From contig JADJXS010000001.1 in assembly GCA_016710275.1 (NCBI GenBank), positions 1,488,001 to 1,552,000 of the forward strand: 64,000 nt of DNA, in the 5' to 3' direction. The translations under genes were made by a program, and so were the position numbers. Below, one piece after another: positions 1 through 9,115 of the stretch (its first letter is position 1; each line of letters begins with the position of its first letter). The DNA is from Phycisphaerales bacterium. GTDB taxonomy: Bacteria; Planctomycetota; Phycisphaerae; UBA1845; Fen-1342. The notes beneath the pieces were generated by a model. The model worked only from the letters and a program-made list of their open reading frames with translations. It had not been told where the DNA came from and made no database searches.

Positions 1-2
1 TC

Positions 3-1013
3 GGCGCACACTTCGACCATCTCGGCATCGCACCGCGCATGTTCGGCGGTGAAGAGAAGTTCATCCACAACGGCGCCGACGACAACGCCTCCGGAACGGC
101 CGGTCTGCTGGAAATGGCGCGCGTGCTCTCCGCCGCTCCGCGCCTGCGCCGCTCGATCGTCTTCATCGCCTTCAGCGGCGAGGAGATGGGGCTGCTGGGG
201 AGCAAGCACTGGGTCGATTACCCGACAGTGCCGCTGTCGGGCGTCAAGGCGATGTTGAATTTCGACATGATCGGCCGCTTCGCCGATGAGGCGGTGCTGA
301 TCTACGGCCTGCCGACCGCCGCCGAGTTCCCCGCGCTGCTCGATCGCATCGCCTCGGAATCCGGAATCACCTACAAGGGTGCCCGCTCGCTGCCCGGCAA
401 CAGCGATCACGCCTCCTTCCAGGCCAAGAACATTCCCGTTCTGTTCCCCTTCACGGGCCTACACCGCCAGTACCACCGCCCCGAAGACGATTGGGAGTTG
501 ATCCGACCCGAGGGCGCCGCGCGCATCCTGCGATTCAGTTTCCTGACGCTGGTCGAACTCGCGAACATGACCGAAGGACCGACCTGGACCGACCCGAAGA
601 AGGCCGGCGTGCCCACCCGCGATGAAGACGACCCCGGCCGCGAGCGGCCTGCCCGCCGCGCATCCACCGCGCCGGTCGAGAGTGGCTCTCCCGCCGCCGA
701 CGCGGACGCCGCGCCGCCGCCCATGCCGCGGGTGCGGCTCGGTGTCATGCCCGATTACAGCGAGGATGATCGCCCCGGGCTGCGCATCACCGACGTGACG
801 GCCGACAGCGCCGCCCAGAAGGCCGGATTGCGCGGCGGAGATCGCATCGTTCGCATCGGCGAGACCGACGTCCGCGGAATTGAGACGTACATGCTGGCGC
901 TGGGGAAGGTGAATCCCGGCGATGAAGTCGAGATCGTCGTGGAGCGCGAGGGCGAGCGCGTGACGCTCAAGGCGACGCTGCCGGCCGCCCCCGCCGCCCG
1001 GCCGAAGGAGTAG
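3..1013 (+). CDS. M28-family zinc peptidase with C-terminal PDZ domain, 5' end outside window
   Basis: The frame is open to the left edge, so the gene is truncated at its 5' end; residues are numbered here from base 3. Residues 1-8 read GAHFDHLG, followed by GADDNASG (24-31), FSGEE (57-61), NFDMIGR and SDHASF. This is the ordered set of metal-ligand and general-base motifs of peptidase family M28, di-zinc exopeptidases. After a charged Pro/Ala-rich linker, residues from about 241 to 330 form a PDZ-like module (RLGVMPDY, then GLRGGDRIVRIG). Relatives are usually exported, but any signal peptide lies outside the window. The PDZ module presumably guides substrate or partner binding (inference). 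The gene converges on the prepilin-like gene with a 12-nt gap. Confidence 0.88.
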   Translation, partial: GAHFDHLGIAPRMFGGEEKFIHNGADDNASGTAGLLEMARVLSAAPRLRRSIVFIAFSGEEMGLLGSKHWVDYPTVPLSGVKAMLNFDMIGRFADEAVLIYGLPTAAEFPALLDRIASESGITYKGARSLPGNSDHASFQAKNIPVLFPFTGLHRQYHRPEDDWELIRPEGAARILRFSFLTLVELANMTEGPTWTDPKKAGVPTRDEDDPGRERPARRASTAPVESGSPAADADAAPPPMPRVRLGVMPDYSEDDRPGLRITDVTADSAAQKAGLRGGDRIVRIGETDVRGIETYMLALGKVNPGDEVEIVVEREGERVTLKATLPAAPAARPKE

Positions 1014-1025
1014 CCGCGCGCTCCG

Positions 1026-2063
1026 TCAGGGAGCCAGGTCGCGCGCATTGGTGAAAGGCCAATAGCGGTGACGATCGGCCGGCTGGTCGGTATACGGGTA
1101 GTTCCACAGCTTGTTGGCGCGGTCCTGCGCCCAGATACGAATGCCCGGCATCGGCCACACGTCCAGCCGCCAGCCGTCGCCGCGCACGATCAGATCCCAG
1201 TTCGTTCCCACCGCCATCCGCGCCCGCGACGACTCATCATCGACCGTCTCGATGGCCGTGGCGCGCGTCGGCCGGGCACTCCCATCCGCGAACAGCAGGT
1301 TGTCCGTCATTTCCCGCTGATGCCAGCCGACCGTTCGAACCAGGTCCGGATTCACCACGCCGTTGTCCAGCCCGATCATGTTGAAGAACAGCGGCTCGCC
1401 GAAGATCGGCAGCATGCCGGGAGAGGGGATGCTCCCGAGGCGATGCCCCCACGGCCCCAGGGAGAATGCGGCGACATACGGCTCCGACGCCCGCGGAAAG
1501 AGCGCGTACAGATTCGCCCGGTAGCTGCTGCCCAGCGTTTCATAGCAGCCGCGCTCCGCGTTCTCATGAGGGGAGTCGTCGATGTGCGGGTCGGCCGGAT
1601 AGCCGCGATCGGAGGGGCAGCGAAAAAGCTGCATCGGGTCGGCCTGGCTTCCGGCCTGAATCGCGCGGCGATAAACGTAGCGAGTCAGCGGTCGCCCGCT
1701 TGCGCCCCACGGCGTCGCATCGTTTAGCAGCCGCGGGCCTTGATTCGTCAGAAACGGCATCGTCGGCGTTCGCCCGCCGGTGGCGAACCACATCGCGGTG
1801 CGCCTCAGCCAGTAATCCTCTGGCGGCATGTAGGTCACCATCATCGGGTGAACGGGGATGACCAGCTCGCGCGCGTCTTCCGTCGAGTAGGCCGTCGCCG
1901 CCACGCCGATGCTCGATAGGTTCATCAGGCAGGTGGTGCGGCGCGATTGCTCGCGCGCCCCGCGCAGCGCGGGGATGGTGATCGCCAGCAGCAGCGCAAA
2001 AATCGCCACCACCACCAGCAGCTCGATGAGCGTGAAGGCGGAGCGGCGCGTGCGGCGGTTCAA
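1026..2063 (-). CDS. Prepilin-type N-terminal cleavage/methylation protein, copy 1
   Basis: The N-terminus carries the type IV prepilin signal: short basic leader, then [18 protein letters not shown], with Glu five residues after the cleavage site. No ATG fits. I chose TTG at 2061-2063, which has GGGAG about 6 nt upstream and gives a normal nine-residue leader (345 aa in total). The globular part has a CPSDRGYP block and ends with a WHQREMTDNLLFADGS block, a variant of the planctomycete H-X9-DG motif. It is a clear paralogue of the protein at 34126-35187: same order of IELLVVVAI, TEDxxELIVPVH, CPSDxGYP, FADGS. Probable role: pseudopilin of a type II secretion or pilus-like apparatus, or a surface protein exported by that route (inference). 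Confidence 0.85.
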   Translation of the reverse strand: MNRRTRRSAFTLIELLVVVAIFALLLAITIPALRGAREQSRRTTCLMNLSSIGVAATAYSTEDARELVIPVHPMMVTYMPPEDYWLRRTAMWFATGGRTPTMPFLTNQGPRLLNDATPWGASGRPLTRYVYRRAIQAGSQADPMQLFRCPSDRGYPADPHIDDSPHENAERGCYETLGSSYRANLYALFPRASEPYVAAFSLGPWGHRLGSIPSPGMLPIFGEPLFFNMIGLDNGVVNPDLVRTVGWHQREMTDNLLFADGSARPTRATAIETVDDESSRARMAVGTNWDLIVRGDGWRLDVWPMPGIRIWAQDRANKLWNYPYTDQPADRHRYWPFTNARDLAP

Positions 2064-2136
2064 GGCGCACTCCCGTCGCGGGCGCTGCGTCGAGCGGATG
2101 GGTCGGATGCGTCGCGCAGCGCAGAACTGGACCCTT

Positions 2137-2166
2137 ATCATATCGACGGCGGAGCCGCGACTCCAA
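2137..2166 (-). promoter_or_regulatory. Candidate sigma70-type promoter for the prepilin-like gene
   Basis: On the minus strand TTGGAG (2161-2166) and TATGAT (2137-2142) are 18 nt apart, about 75 nt upstream of the TTG start. Pattern match only. Confidence 0.4.
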
Positions 2167-2375
2167 GCGTCATCACCACTCGGGTGCGGGATGCAGTGTG
2201 CGATGTGCGGAGGGCGCGGAAGCGGACTCCACGGGCCGCAGCGCTTCGGGCGGGGGGCTTCATGATGTCTAGGGCTGATACGCAAGGGCACGGATGCGCC
2301 ATTCAATTGCCGCCGTACCCCGCATCCGCCGCTTGCTAACGCACCAGGATATCCTAACAAAAACCGAAATAACAC

Positions 2376-2403
2376 TTGATTCCGCTCGCTCGCGCGGTAG
2401 ACT
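2376..2403 (+). promoter_or_regulatory. Candidate sigma70-type promoter for the dGTPase-like gene
   Basis: TTGATT (2376-2381) and TAGACT (2398-2403) are separated by 16 nt inside an unusually AT-rich patch, about 100 nt upstream of the ATG at 2507. Confidence 0.45.
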
Positions 2404-2506
2404 GTTTCGTGTGGCCCTCCGCGCGCCCCTGTCGGCGACAGCGAGTCCGCCAACAGGCGGGCTGAGTTGCAGGGCGGGCGTGCCGGCCGCTTGGATTGAC
2501 TTCGAA

Positions 2507-3583
2507 ATGTCGCCCAACTACGTCGAACTCGATGCCCAGGCCCTCTCGCGCGAGCACGCGGAGCAGATCGCTCCCGTCGAAGCGCTCGACGTGGATCGGC
2601 GCCGCGTGGTGATGTCCTCCGCGTTTCGGCGACTGCAGCACAAGGCGCAGGTTTTCATCGCGGCCTCGACGGATCACTTCCGCACCCGCCTGACGCACAC
2701 CCTGGAAGTTGCCGACGTCGCCCGCGAATTGGCTCGCGCGATCGGGGCAAACGAGCTGCTGGCCGAGGTCGTCGCCCTCGCACACGACCTGGGGCACCCG
2801 CCCTTCGGTCACGCCGGCGAGCGTGCGCTGGACCGCCGTCTGCACGATCGCGGCGGATTTGAGCACAACGCCCACTCGCTGCGCGTCGTAGAGCGACTGG
2901 AGCATCCCTATCCGGCCTTTCGCGGCCTGAACCTCACGCGCGTCGTCCGCGAGTGCCTCGCGAAGCACTCGACGGCCTTCGACGCGCCGGCCTCACACCC
3001 GCTGCAGGACGGGCGTCCCGCACCGATCGAAGGCCGCGTCGCCGCCATTGCCGACACCCTCGCATACACCCTCCACGATCTCCAGGACGGCGTGCATGCC
3101 GGCCTGCTCTCTACGACCGACCTCTCACAGATTCCGCACTGGCGGGAGGCGTGGTCCGGCCCGCCGTCGGCGAGCGCGTCAGAGCTTCGCGCGTGGCTTC
3201 GGCCGACCGTGGACGCGATCCGCCGCGGGCTGATCGCGGAGCTGGCGGCATCGTTCCGAGGCGAGGGGGCCTCAGTTGGTCCGGAGGACGCATTGCGTGA
3301 GCGACTCGCTCCGTTCAGCGAAATGCTGCTGGAGCGGGTCTATCACAACCCGCAGGTTCGTCAGCGCGACCGTCGCGGTGCGCGGGTGCTTGTGGCGGTG
3401 TTTGACGCGCACCGGGCGGACCCGAGCCTGTTGCCGGATCGATTCGCACGCAGAATCCCGGAAGAGGGGATCGATCGTGTGGTAACGGACTACGTCGCCG
3501 GAATGACGGATCGCTTCTGCACGCGGGTACTTCGAGACCTTGGAGAACGCCGATTGCGAAGCGCGGCCGCGCCGGGTACCTAG
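2507..3583 (+). CDS. dgt: Deoxyguanosinetriphosphate triphosphohydrolase-like HD protein
   Basis: A 358-residue HD-superfamily phosphohydrolase. Early residues RRRVVMSSAFRRLQHKAQVF and TRLTHTLEVADVAREL, then HDLGHPPFGHAGE, are the signatures of the dGTPase family; the H...HD...D set binds the catalytic metal. Such enzymes cleave dNTPs to the deoxynucleoside plus triphosphate and help balance dNTP pools. The ATG at 2507 begins MSPNYVELD, a normal family start, but no strong ribosome site is visible; the frame is open further upstream without homology. The length matches the shorter bacterial dGTPase-like type 2 group rather than E. coli Dgt (about 500 aa), so the exact nucleotide preference cannot be read. 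It converges with thiG. Confidence 0.85.
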   Translation: MSPNYVELDAQALSREHAEQIAPVEALDVDRRRVVMSSAFRRLQHKAQVFIAASTDHFRTRLTHTLEVADVARELARAIGANELLAEVVALAHDLGHPPFGHAGERALDRRLHDRGGFEHNAHSLRVVERLEHPYPAFRGLNLTRVVRECLAKHSTAFDAPASHPLQDGRPAPIEGRVAAIADTLAYTLHDLQDGVHAGLLSTTDLSQIPHWREAWSGPPSASASELRAWLRPTVDAIRRGLIAELAASFRGEGASVGPEDALRERLAPFSEMLLERVYHNPQVRQRDRRGARVLVAVFDAHRADPSLLPDRFARRIPEEGIDRVVTDYVAGMTDRFCTRVLRDLGERRLRSAAAPGT

Positions 3584-3685
3584 CGGCGAAAGCGCGTGTC
3601 TCGTTCAGCAGCGTGCCTTCCGGCGTGCAATTCGTCGCGCACCGCGGTGTGCCGATCGTGCCGATTGTATTGAACGTGGCGTGTC

Positions 3686-4522
3686 CTACTTCGCCGCGCC
3701 GTGGACCAACCCATCCCACGGGGAGCTGGCACTGGCATACAGGCGTCGCGGAATCCGGCCGGCGCGTGCCGCGGCGAAACCCGCTTCCAGCGCGTGACGC
3801 ATTGCGTGCGCCATCAGCACCGGATCCTTCGCGCCGGCGATGCCCGTATTGAGCAGCACACCGTCCGCCCCCAGCTCCATCGCAATCGTCACGTCCGACG
3901 CCGTGCCGACGCCGGCATCGACGATCACCGGGTAGTTCGCGTCGTCGGCCTTGAGTTGCTCCAGAATGATCCGGATATTGTTGGGGTTCAGCACCCCCTG
4001 GCCGCTGCCGATCGGCGATCCCAGCGGCATCACGCTCGCCGCTCCGGCGTCCCGCAGCCGCCGCGCCAGCACGGGATCATCGCTCGAATAGGCGAGCACG
4101 ATGAAGCCCTCGGCCACCAGCGTCTCGGTCGCGCGCAGCGTCTCGATCGGGTCAGGGAGCAGCGTCTGCCGATCAGCCAGCACCTCCAGCTTCACCCAGC
4201 GCGCTCCCGGATTTTCCGCCCCTTCGAGCAGCTCGCGACCCAGCCGCGCGGCGCGCACCGCGTCGTCGGCGGTGAAGCAGCCCGCCGTGTTCGGCAGGAT
4301 CGTGAGCTGCGTCAGGTCCAGAAAGTCGAGAATGCTGCGGCCGCGCTGATCGATCAGCCGCTCCCGCCGCACCGCCACCGTCACGACTTCGCAGCCCGAG
4401 GCGCTGAGCGCAGCGCGCATCAGCTCGTAGTCCGGCTCGCCGTTGCGCAGGTACTTGCCCGTGCCCACGAACAGCCGCGATTGAAAGGAAAAATCCGCGA
4501 TGCGCAGCGGCGGGGCGTTCAT
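3686..4522 (-). CDS. thiG: Thiazole synthase
   Basis: ThiG makes the thiazole phosphate moiety of thiamine from deoxyxylulose phosphate, dehydroglycine and the ThiS thiocarboxylate. The 278-residue protein starts [12 protein letters not shown], has the Schiff-base region WVKLEVLAD (Lys near 110), [26 protein letters not shown] and the phosphate-binding [13 protein letters not shown], all in family order. The start ATG (4520-4522) lies one base after the thiS stop and has GGGAGG 8 nt upstream, inside thiS, so the two genes are translationally coupled. thiE or thiH partners are not adjacent. It converges with the dGTPase-like gene across about 100 nt. Confidence 0.96.
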   Translation of the reverse strand: MNAPPLRIADFSFQSRLFVGTGKYLRNGEPDYELMRAALSASGCEVVTVAVRRERLIDQRGRSILDFLDLTQLTILPNTAGCFTADDAVRAARLGRELLEGAENPGARWVKLEVLADRQTLLPDPIETLRATETLVAEGFIVLAYSSDDPVLARRLRDAGAASVMPLGSPIGSGQGVLNPNNIRIILEQLKADDANYPVIVDAGVGTASDVTIAMELGADGVLLNTGIAGAKDPVLMAHAMRHALEAGFAAARAGRIPRRLYASASSPWDGLVHGAAK

Positions 4523-4523
4523 C

Positions 4524-4736
4524 TCAACCGCCTCCCACGAGCGTCACAATCTCGATCCGGTCCCGCGGGCAGAGCACCGCCGCGTCAAAGTCGGCCCGTC
4601 GAACGAGCCGCTCATTGACCTCGACCGCCACGCGCTGTGGGTGCAGCCCGTGCTCCGCCAGCAGCATCGCGACGCTGGATCCCGCGGCAATGCTCCGCGG
4701 CTCGCCGTTGACGCAAATGTCGATCGATTCGCCCAT
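4524..4736 (-). CDS. thiS: Sulfur carrier protein ThiS
   Basis: A 70-residue ubiquitin-like protein with the beta-grasp pattern [36 protein letters not shown]. It ends in a Gly-Gly tail, the site that is adenylylated and converted to a thiocarboxylate to give sulfur to ThiG. thiG follows directly. A TATAAT box lies only 6 nt upstream of the ATG and there is no ribosome site, which suggests a leaderless transcript. No TPP riboswitch core was found upstream. Confidence 0.93.
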   Translation of the reverse strand: MGESIDICVNGEPRSIAAGSSVAMLLAEHGLHPQRVAVEVNERLVRRADFDAAVLCPRDRIEIVTLVGGG

Positions 4737-4742
4737 GCGGGC

Positions 4743-4748
4743 ATTATA
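4743..4748 (-). promoter_or_regulatory. TATAAT -10 box giving a probably leaderless thiS-thiG transcript
   Basis: On the minus strand the order is TATAAT, GCCCGC, ATG. With the usual 6-7 nt from the -10 box to the start site, transcription would begin at the thiS start codon. No clear -35 box. Confidence 0.5.
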
Positions 4749-4920
4749 GGTGGGCCGTTGAACTTCGGCACGGCAAAGCGCCGACAGCGCACCACGGGCG
4801 CGCGGCGGTCGCGCGGGCCGATCTTCCGCTCCCCCAACGTGAGCGGCTCAGACCCGCGCGATTGACGCCCGACTTGCGACGTGCGAACGCACGGCCCGCT
4901 CGGATCGTGCGTTCGATCAG

Positions 4921-4978
4921 ACCGGAAACGAGGAGGGCGGCGGTGCATCCGCTCCGCGCCCGCCCCCTCCTCACCGGT
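4921..4978 (-). terminator. Candidate hairpin downstream of the coiled-coil gene
   Basis: ACCGG...GAGGAGGGCGG (4930-4940) pairs with CCGCC..CTCCTC (4960-4972) and CCGGT (4974-4978). It lies about 85 nt past the stop at 5062. No clean U-tract, so termination is uncertain. Confidence 0.3.
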
Positions 4979-5061
4979 TGTCGGCGGCATTGCTCCCCAA
5001 GGCCGGCCGACACTCCCCAGCGCGTTCCAATCAGCTGCGCATGACCTCGCGTCGCGCACCG

Positions 5062-5334
5062 CTATTCAGCGTTCTTCCCCGGATCCTGCTCCAGCATCTT
5101 GCGGAGATAGGCGTTCTCTCGCCGCGTCGCCTCCAGGTCGAACATCAGATACTTGATCGACAATCGCAGAAAATCCAGGCTTTCCTGCAAGCCCCGCACG
5201 CTCTTCTTGATGTCCTCATGCCGCTGCTGCGTTTCCGCGGCCAGCTCCCGCAGTCGCGAACGCTCGGCTTCCGGAAGCGTGTCGATCTCGGCGACCAACT
5301 CGCTGAGCTTCTTCTGGAACGTGGCTTCGTCCAT
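5062..5334 (-). CDS. Small coiled-coil protein, function unknown
   Basis: A 90-residue, soluble, almost fully helical protein. Heptad-like spacing of Leu/Ile runs through LSELVAEIDTLPEAERSRLRE, the KKSVRGLQESLDF segment and YLRKMLEQ, so a dimeric coiled coil is likely. I chose the ATG at 5332-5334 because GGAGG sits 8 nt upstream and the charged start MDEATFQKK is typical; the frame is open for 17 more codons. No signal peptide and no known domain recognised. It is alone on its strand, between thiS and proC. Confidence 0.7.
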   Translation of the reverse strand: MDEATFQKKLSELVAEIDTLPEAERSRLRELAAETQQRHEDIKKSVRGLQESLDFLRLSIKYLMFDLEATRRENAYLRKMLEQDPGKNAE

Positions 5335-5826
5335 CGCGATTCCTCCGAAGGATCGCGGCTCGCTTCCGAGCCGGCTTCTTTCCATTCCGCGGCGCGCAGA
5401 TCACGGAACCGCCCGCAACCCATCGCGCCGTCCAACGCGGGGTGTTGAGCAACCGCCGTGCCGAATTTGCCGACCGGGATCGATTTTGTATCGTAGATTC
5501 CTAAAGCCCCGCCCGCATTCAGCCGATCAGGCGCCCGCGCATTTGTTATCGGGGCGCCGCCGCGCGCACGCGTACAGCACGCGGCTGCCGCGCTAATGCG
5601 CTGCGGGTCGCAGTGCCGGTAAACCCGTGTGCATGTTCACATGGCGCGACACGAGGTTGTCGTTCTGCAACATGCGGCGACCGCGTTGGAGCTGCGCAGA
5701 GCGGCAGCCGTCGCGGCCGCGTGGCCCGCCGACTTGTTATCGCACCGGATGTCACGTCCTGCGCTGAAATCGCTGTGAGGCAATCCGCACCATGTGGCGT
5801 TCACGCCACGCGATCCGCGTCGCCGA
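5335..5826. other. Gene-free stretch between proC and the coiled-coil gene
   Basis: About 490 bases without a convincing gene. It contains an AT-rich patch near 5480-5505, which could hold the promoter of the minus-strand coiled-coil gene, and a small hairpin just past proC. Open frames here lack homology and ribosome sites. Confidence 0.55.
5794..5809 (-). terminator. Short hairpin just past proC
   Basis: GTGGCG-TTCA-CGCCAC is a perfect 6-bp stem with a tetraloop, 17 nt past the proC stop. No T-run follows. Confidence 0.35.
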
Positions 5827-6627
5827 TCATCCGCACGCCAATTCCGCCCCGCGCTCCACCGCGCGCAATACCGCCTCTCGGACGATGCTCTCGAAGCCGG
5901 CCCGCTCAAGCGAATCGAGTGCGGCCGCCGTCGTTCCGCCCGGCGATGTCACCGCCGCCCGCAATTCGGCCACGCTTACCCCGCCCGACTCCAGCAGTCG
6001 CCCCGCGCCGATCAGCGTCTGCGTCGCCAGCATCTCGGCATCCCGCGGCGAAAGTCCGGCCGCCCTACCGGCCGAAGCGAGGCATTCCACCAGCCGGTAG
6101 AAATACGCCGGACCGGAGCCGGACACCGCCGTCACCGCGTCGAAGAGCGCTTCCGGCAGCACCAGCGTCCGCCCCCCCGCGTCGAAAATCCGGCGCACCG
6201 CCGCTTCATCGCTTTCGTCGGCACGAGAACCGCGGCAGATCGCGCTGACTCCCGCCCCGGCCATCAGCGGCGTATTCGGCATCACGCGCACCACGCGCGC
6301 CCCCGGCGCCCGCGACTCAATCCACTGCGTCGTCCGTCCCGCCGCGATCGAGACCAGCAGCGCCGGCGGCGGCGCTGCGCCGCCGGTGATCGATCGCAGC
6401 GCTTCCGCCATGATCTGCGGCTTGACCGCCAGGATCACGATGTCCGCACCTGCGACCGCCGCGGCGTTGTCCCACCCTGCAACCGCGCCGAGTCTCTCAC
6501 ACGCCGCCCGCCGCGCCTCATCCGGCTCGGATACGCACACGTCGCCCGGCTTCACAATCCCCGCCCGCAGCACCGCTGCGAGAATGGCCTGCGCCATGTT
6601 CCCGCCGCCGATGAACCCCAGCTTCAT
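5827..6627 (-). CDS. proC: Pyrroline-5-carboxylate reductase
   Basis: ProC reduces pyrroline-5-carboxylate to proline with NAD(P)H, the last step of proline synthesis. The 266-residue protein starts [15 protein letters not shown] (Rossmann dinucleotide site), continues with [15 protein letters not shown] and the dimer/active-site helix [13 protein letters not shown], and ends with [12 protein letters not shown], all diagnostic. Its ATG overlaps the moaC stop in an ATGA arrangement, so it is the last gene of a coupled set: PLP enzyme, moaC, proC. Confidence 0.96.
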   Translation of the reverse strand: MKLGFIGGGNMAQAILAAVLRAGIVKPGDVCVSEPDEARRAACERLGAVAGWDNAAAVAGADIVILAVKPQIMAEALRSITGGAAPPPALLVSIAAGRTTQWIESRAPGARVVRVMPNTPLMAGAGVSAICRGSRADESDEAAVRRIFDAGGRTLVLPEALFDAVTAVSGSGPAYFYRLVECLASAGRAAGLSPRDAEMLATQTLIGAGRLLESGGVSVAELRAAVTSPGGTTAAALDSLERAGFESIVREAVLRAVERGAELACG

Positions 6628-7205
6628 TCCCCGCCCCCGCGCCGGGTCGCTGTGCGACGCCCTTGAGTGCTGCGCGGCTTTCGACCATTTGCGCCGCCGT
6701 CACCGCGGCCGCCCGCGCGATTCCACTCCCCGCTTCGGCCGCCGCGTTTGTGCTCCAGCCGGATCGGACCGATCCCCATTCCCCGATCGACCGCCTTGCA
6801 CATGTCGTAGATCGTCAGCGCCGCAACGCTCGCCGCCGTCAGTGCCTCCATTTCGACACCCGTCCGGCCGAGCACGCGCACCTCCGCCCGGATCATCACG
6901 CTGCGCGGCGGAGCCAGTTGCACGTCCACCGCCACGTGCTCCGGCGACAGCCCATGGCAGAGCGGGATCAGCTCGCTGGTCCGCTTGGCCGCCTGAATTC
7001 CTGCGATGCGGGCCGCCGCCAGCGCATCCCCCTTGCGGTTCGTTCCCGCGCGCAGGAGCTCCAGCGCTGCGCGGCTCATCGTCACCCGCGCCGATGCGAC
7101 CGCCACGCGCAGCGTCACCGGCTTTTCGGCGACGTCCACCATATTCACGTTGCCGGCCGCATCCACGTGCGACAGCGCCGGCCGCTTGCGCGCGGTTCGC
7201 TTCAC
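6624..7205 (-). CDS. moaC: Cyclic pyranopterin monophosphate synthase
   Basis: MoaC converts the MoaA product to cPMP in molybdenum cofactor synthesis. Family motifs in order: [36 protein letters not shown] and [21 protein letters not shown] chose the GTG at 7203-7205: GGGGGTGA lies about 5 nt upstream and the start gives [15 protein letters not shown], a normal N-terminus. The GTG overlaps the restored stop of the upstream PLP enzyme (GTGA), and the moaC stop overlaps the proC start (ATGA). The C-terminus has about 25 extra Gly/Arg-rich residues beyond the family core. moaA is not adjacent. Confidence 0.94.
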   Translation of the reverse strand: MKRTARKRPALSHVDAAGNVNMVDVAEKPVTLRVAVASARVTMSRAALELLRAGTNRKGDALAAARIAGIQAAKRTSELIPLCHGLSPEHVAVDVQLAPPRSVMIRAEVRVLGRTGVEMEALTAASVAALTIYDMCKAVDRGMGIGPIRLEHKRGGRSGEWNRAGGRGDGGANGRKPRSTQGRRTATRRGGGE

Positions 7206-8312
7206 TTCGTCACCCCCGGCGCAGCGGAGGGGCCGCCCAGTACGGGCCGCAGCGCATCCACCCACGCGAAGTTCGAAAATGCTCCGCCGGTGTGCAGAAA
7301 GACGACCGGCCGCGATACGCCCAGGCGCCGCCTCTCAATCTCCCGCGCCAGCCCGACCATTGCCTTCCCCGTATACACCGGGTCGAGAATCAGTCCCTCG
7401 CTGCGCCATCCGCCCGACCATGTCGATCACTTCAGGGTAGACGGTTGCGTATCCGTCGCCGACGCAGCCGTCGATCAGCGCCGCGTGAATCTCCGTGTGC
7501 AGGTCGCGACGGCACCGATCCGGCAATTGAAAGGCGTCGCAGGTCGCATGGCACAGCGCCGCCAGCGCGGCAAGATGATGGCCGGCGTCGTCGCTGACGG
7601 GAACGAAGTGCAGCCGCACGTGATCGAGCCGATGCAGTCGCCGCCCCAGCAGCAGCCCGGCCGCCGTCCCGCCCGACGAGACCGCCGTCAGCAGATCGCA
7701 CGATTCGATCCCGGCCGCCGCAAGCTGTTCGGCCAGCTCCGCCGCAGCGCGGATGTAACCCCAGCAGCCCAGCGGCTCCGAAGCGCCGGTCGGCGTGAAA
7801 TGAGGTCGGCGTCCGGCGCTTCTCAGCAGCGCCAACGCATTGCCGACAATCTCCTCGCGTCGCGCCGCGTATTCGTGCGCGTCATGAAACTCGACCGTCG
7901 CCCCCAGCAGACGTTGCAGAAGATGGTTGCCCTGCGGCGGATCTGTCCCCGCCGGCAGCAGCGAATCGCCGCTTGCACCGCCCGCCCCTCGCCCCGAGCC
8001 GGCTGCCGTGCCGTTGCTGCGCGCCGGACGCAGCAGCAGATGGCAGTGCAGCCCCAGCCGGGCACAGGCCGCGGCAGCCGCACGGCAGTGGTTGGATTGG
8101 GCCGTCCCTTCCGTGACGAGCGTGTCCAGCCCGTCGCGCTGCAGATGCGCCAGGATGTACTCAAGCTTGCGGATCTTGTTGCCGGAACACTCCAATCCCG
8201 TCAGATCGTCGCGTTTGATCCAGACCTGTGCCTCGCCGAAGCACCGTTCCAGCCGGCGCAGCGGCGTCGGCAGCTCGGCCAGCTTCACTCGCGGCGGCTC
8301 CAGCGACGTCAC
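7202..8312 (-). pseudogene. D-cysteine desulfhydrase / ACC deaminase-family PLP enzyme, broken by a one-base frameshift
   Basis: A fold-type II PLP enzyme of the ACC deaminase/D-cysteine desulfhydrase family. The start GTG (8310-8312) has GGAGGT 6 nt upstream. WIKRDDLTG, then GNKIRKLEY with the PLP lysine, EGTAQSNHCR and the phosphate loop SSGGTAAGL are present. Near 7399-7404 one base is missing: the reading frame then gives RGTDSRPG and stops at 7335, while the neighbouring frame gives EGLILDPVYTGKAM, then [11 protein letters not shown], and ends with VTK and a TGA at 7202-7204. That second frame is the conserved family C-terminus and overlaps the moaC start by 4 nt, so it is the ancestral end. 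It is a recent mutation or a sequence error; if the base is restored the enzyme is intact (about 370 aa). Confidence 0.85.
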
Positions 8313-8473
8313 AACCCACCTCCGGCGTTCGGCCGTCGAATCTCCACCGACCCTCACTGAACGGCGGCATGGTCGCGGCCGGTCCGCCGGCTCATGGTAC
8401 CATTCCGCCCGACGCGCCGCCCGGGACGCGCGGTGCATTCCCCGGGAGTCCGATCTGCCGAGGCCTCTTGCCT

Positions 8474-9115
8474 GTGACGAATTCCGTTGAGTCAAATCGC
8501 AGCTCAGATTCGGAGCGGCCGCAGCGCGCGGCCCGCGGCGGCGGGCGACGAGGATTGCTCGTCATCACCGTGGTGGCCTTCGCTGCGGCGGCGTTCGTCC
8601 TCTCGGGCTGGTTTCGCGGCAGTGCTTTGCCGGGCGCTGCGCTCGCCGCCGTCGAGCTGAATGTGGCGCTGCTGCAGTCCGAGGCAACGCACTTCCTCGG
8701 CCGTGACGTGTGGGAACACACCTTTGGCGTGCGCGAGGGCGCTCCGGCCTATTCACTCTATATGGATGAGCGCGGGCGCACCGTCGGCTTCGCGGCCATG
8801 CTGGAGTATGACGCGGAGGGCGGCGCTGTCGACCCCGATGCGCTTCGCCCGGCGCTGGCGTTTCTGAGCCGGTATGTCGGTGACGTCGGCTTGCGCGTGT
8901 TCATTCCGGCCCCACATCGGAATCGCGAGACATCGGGCAGCGCGACCTCGCGTGAGACCCGCCGCGTGGTTCGCGGCCTGAATGTGTGGCTGCTGGAGTA
9001 CGGCGAGTATCAGCCGCTGAACGTCGCCGCGAACAGCAGGCTGCTGCGCAGCCGCGCCTACGTCGTCGTGACCAATGCCGGCTGGCCGATTCCGGAGGGC
9101 GTCAACGCCCGCTGA
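8474..9115 (+). CDS. Membrane-anchored hypothetical protein
   Basis: About 213 residues from the GTG at 8474; the start is uncertain (GAGG about 11 nt upstream; the frame is open for many codons further). A basic stretch GGGRRG is followed by one hydrophobic segment VITVVAFAAAAFVLSGW (about residues 28-46), then a soluble extracytoplasmic domain with no recognised family. The stop overlaps the end of the convergent livM gene by 14 nt. No function can be given. Confidence 0.6.
   Translation: MTNSVESNRSSDSERPQRAARGGGRRGLLVITVVAFAAAAFVLSGWFRGSALPGAALAAVELNVALLQSEATHFLGRDVWEHTFGVREGAPAYSLYMDERGRTVGFAAMLEYDAEGGAVDPDALRPALAFLSRYVGDVGLRVFIPAPHRNRETSGSATSRETRRVVRGLNVWLLEYGEYQPLNVAANSRLLRSRAYVVVTNAGWPIPEGVNAR

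Larger units (their letters stand above)
2064..2506. other. Divergent intergenic region between prepilin-like gene and dGTPase-like gene
   Basis: No convincing gene in these 443 bases. Reading frames through it continue the two flanking genes upstream, but lack family homology and ribosome sites. It holds two promoter-like elements facing outwards, listed separately. Confidence 0.6.

Noticed and set aside
4749..5061. Possible TPP riboswitch upstream of thiS-thiG
   Set aside because: Neither the CUGAGA nor the ACCUGAUC core was found on the minus strand, and the -10 box directly before thiS leaves no leader for it.
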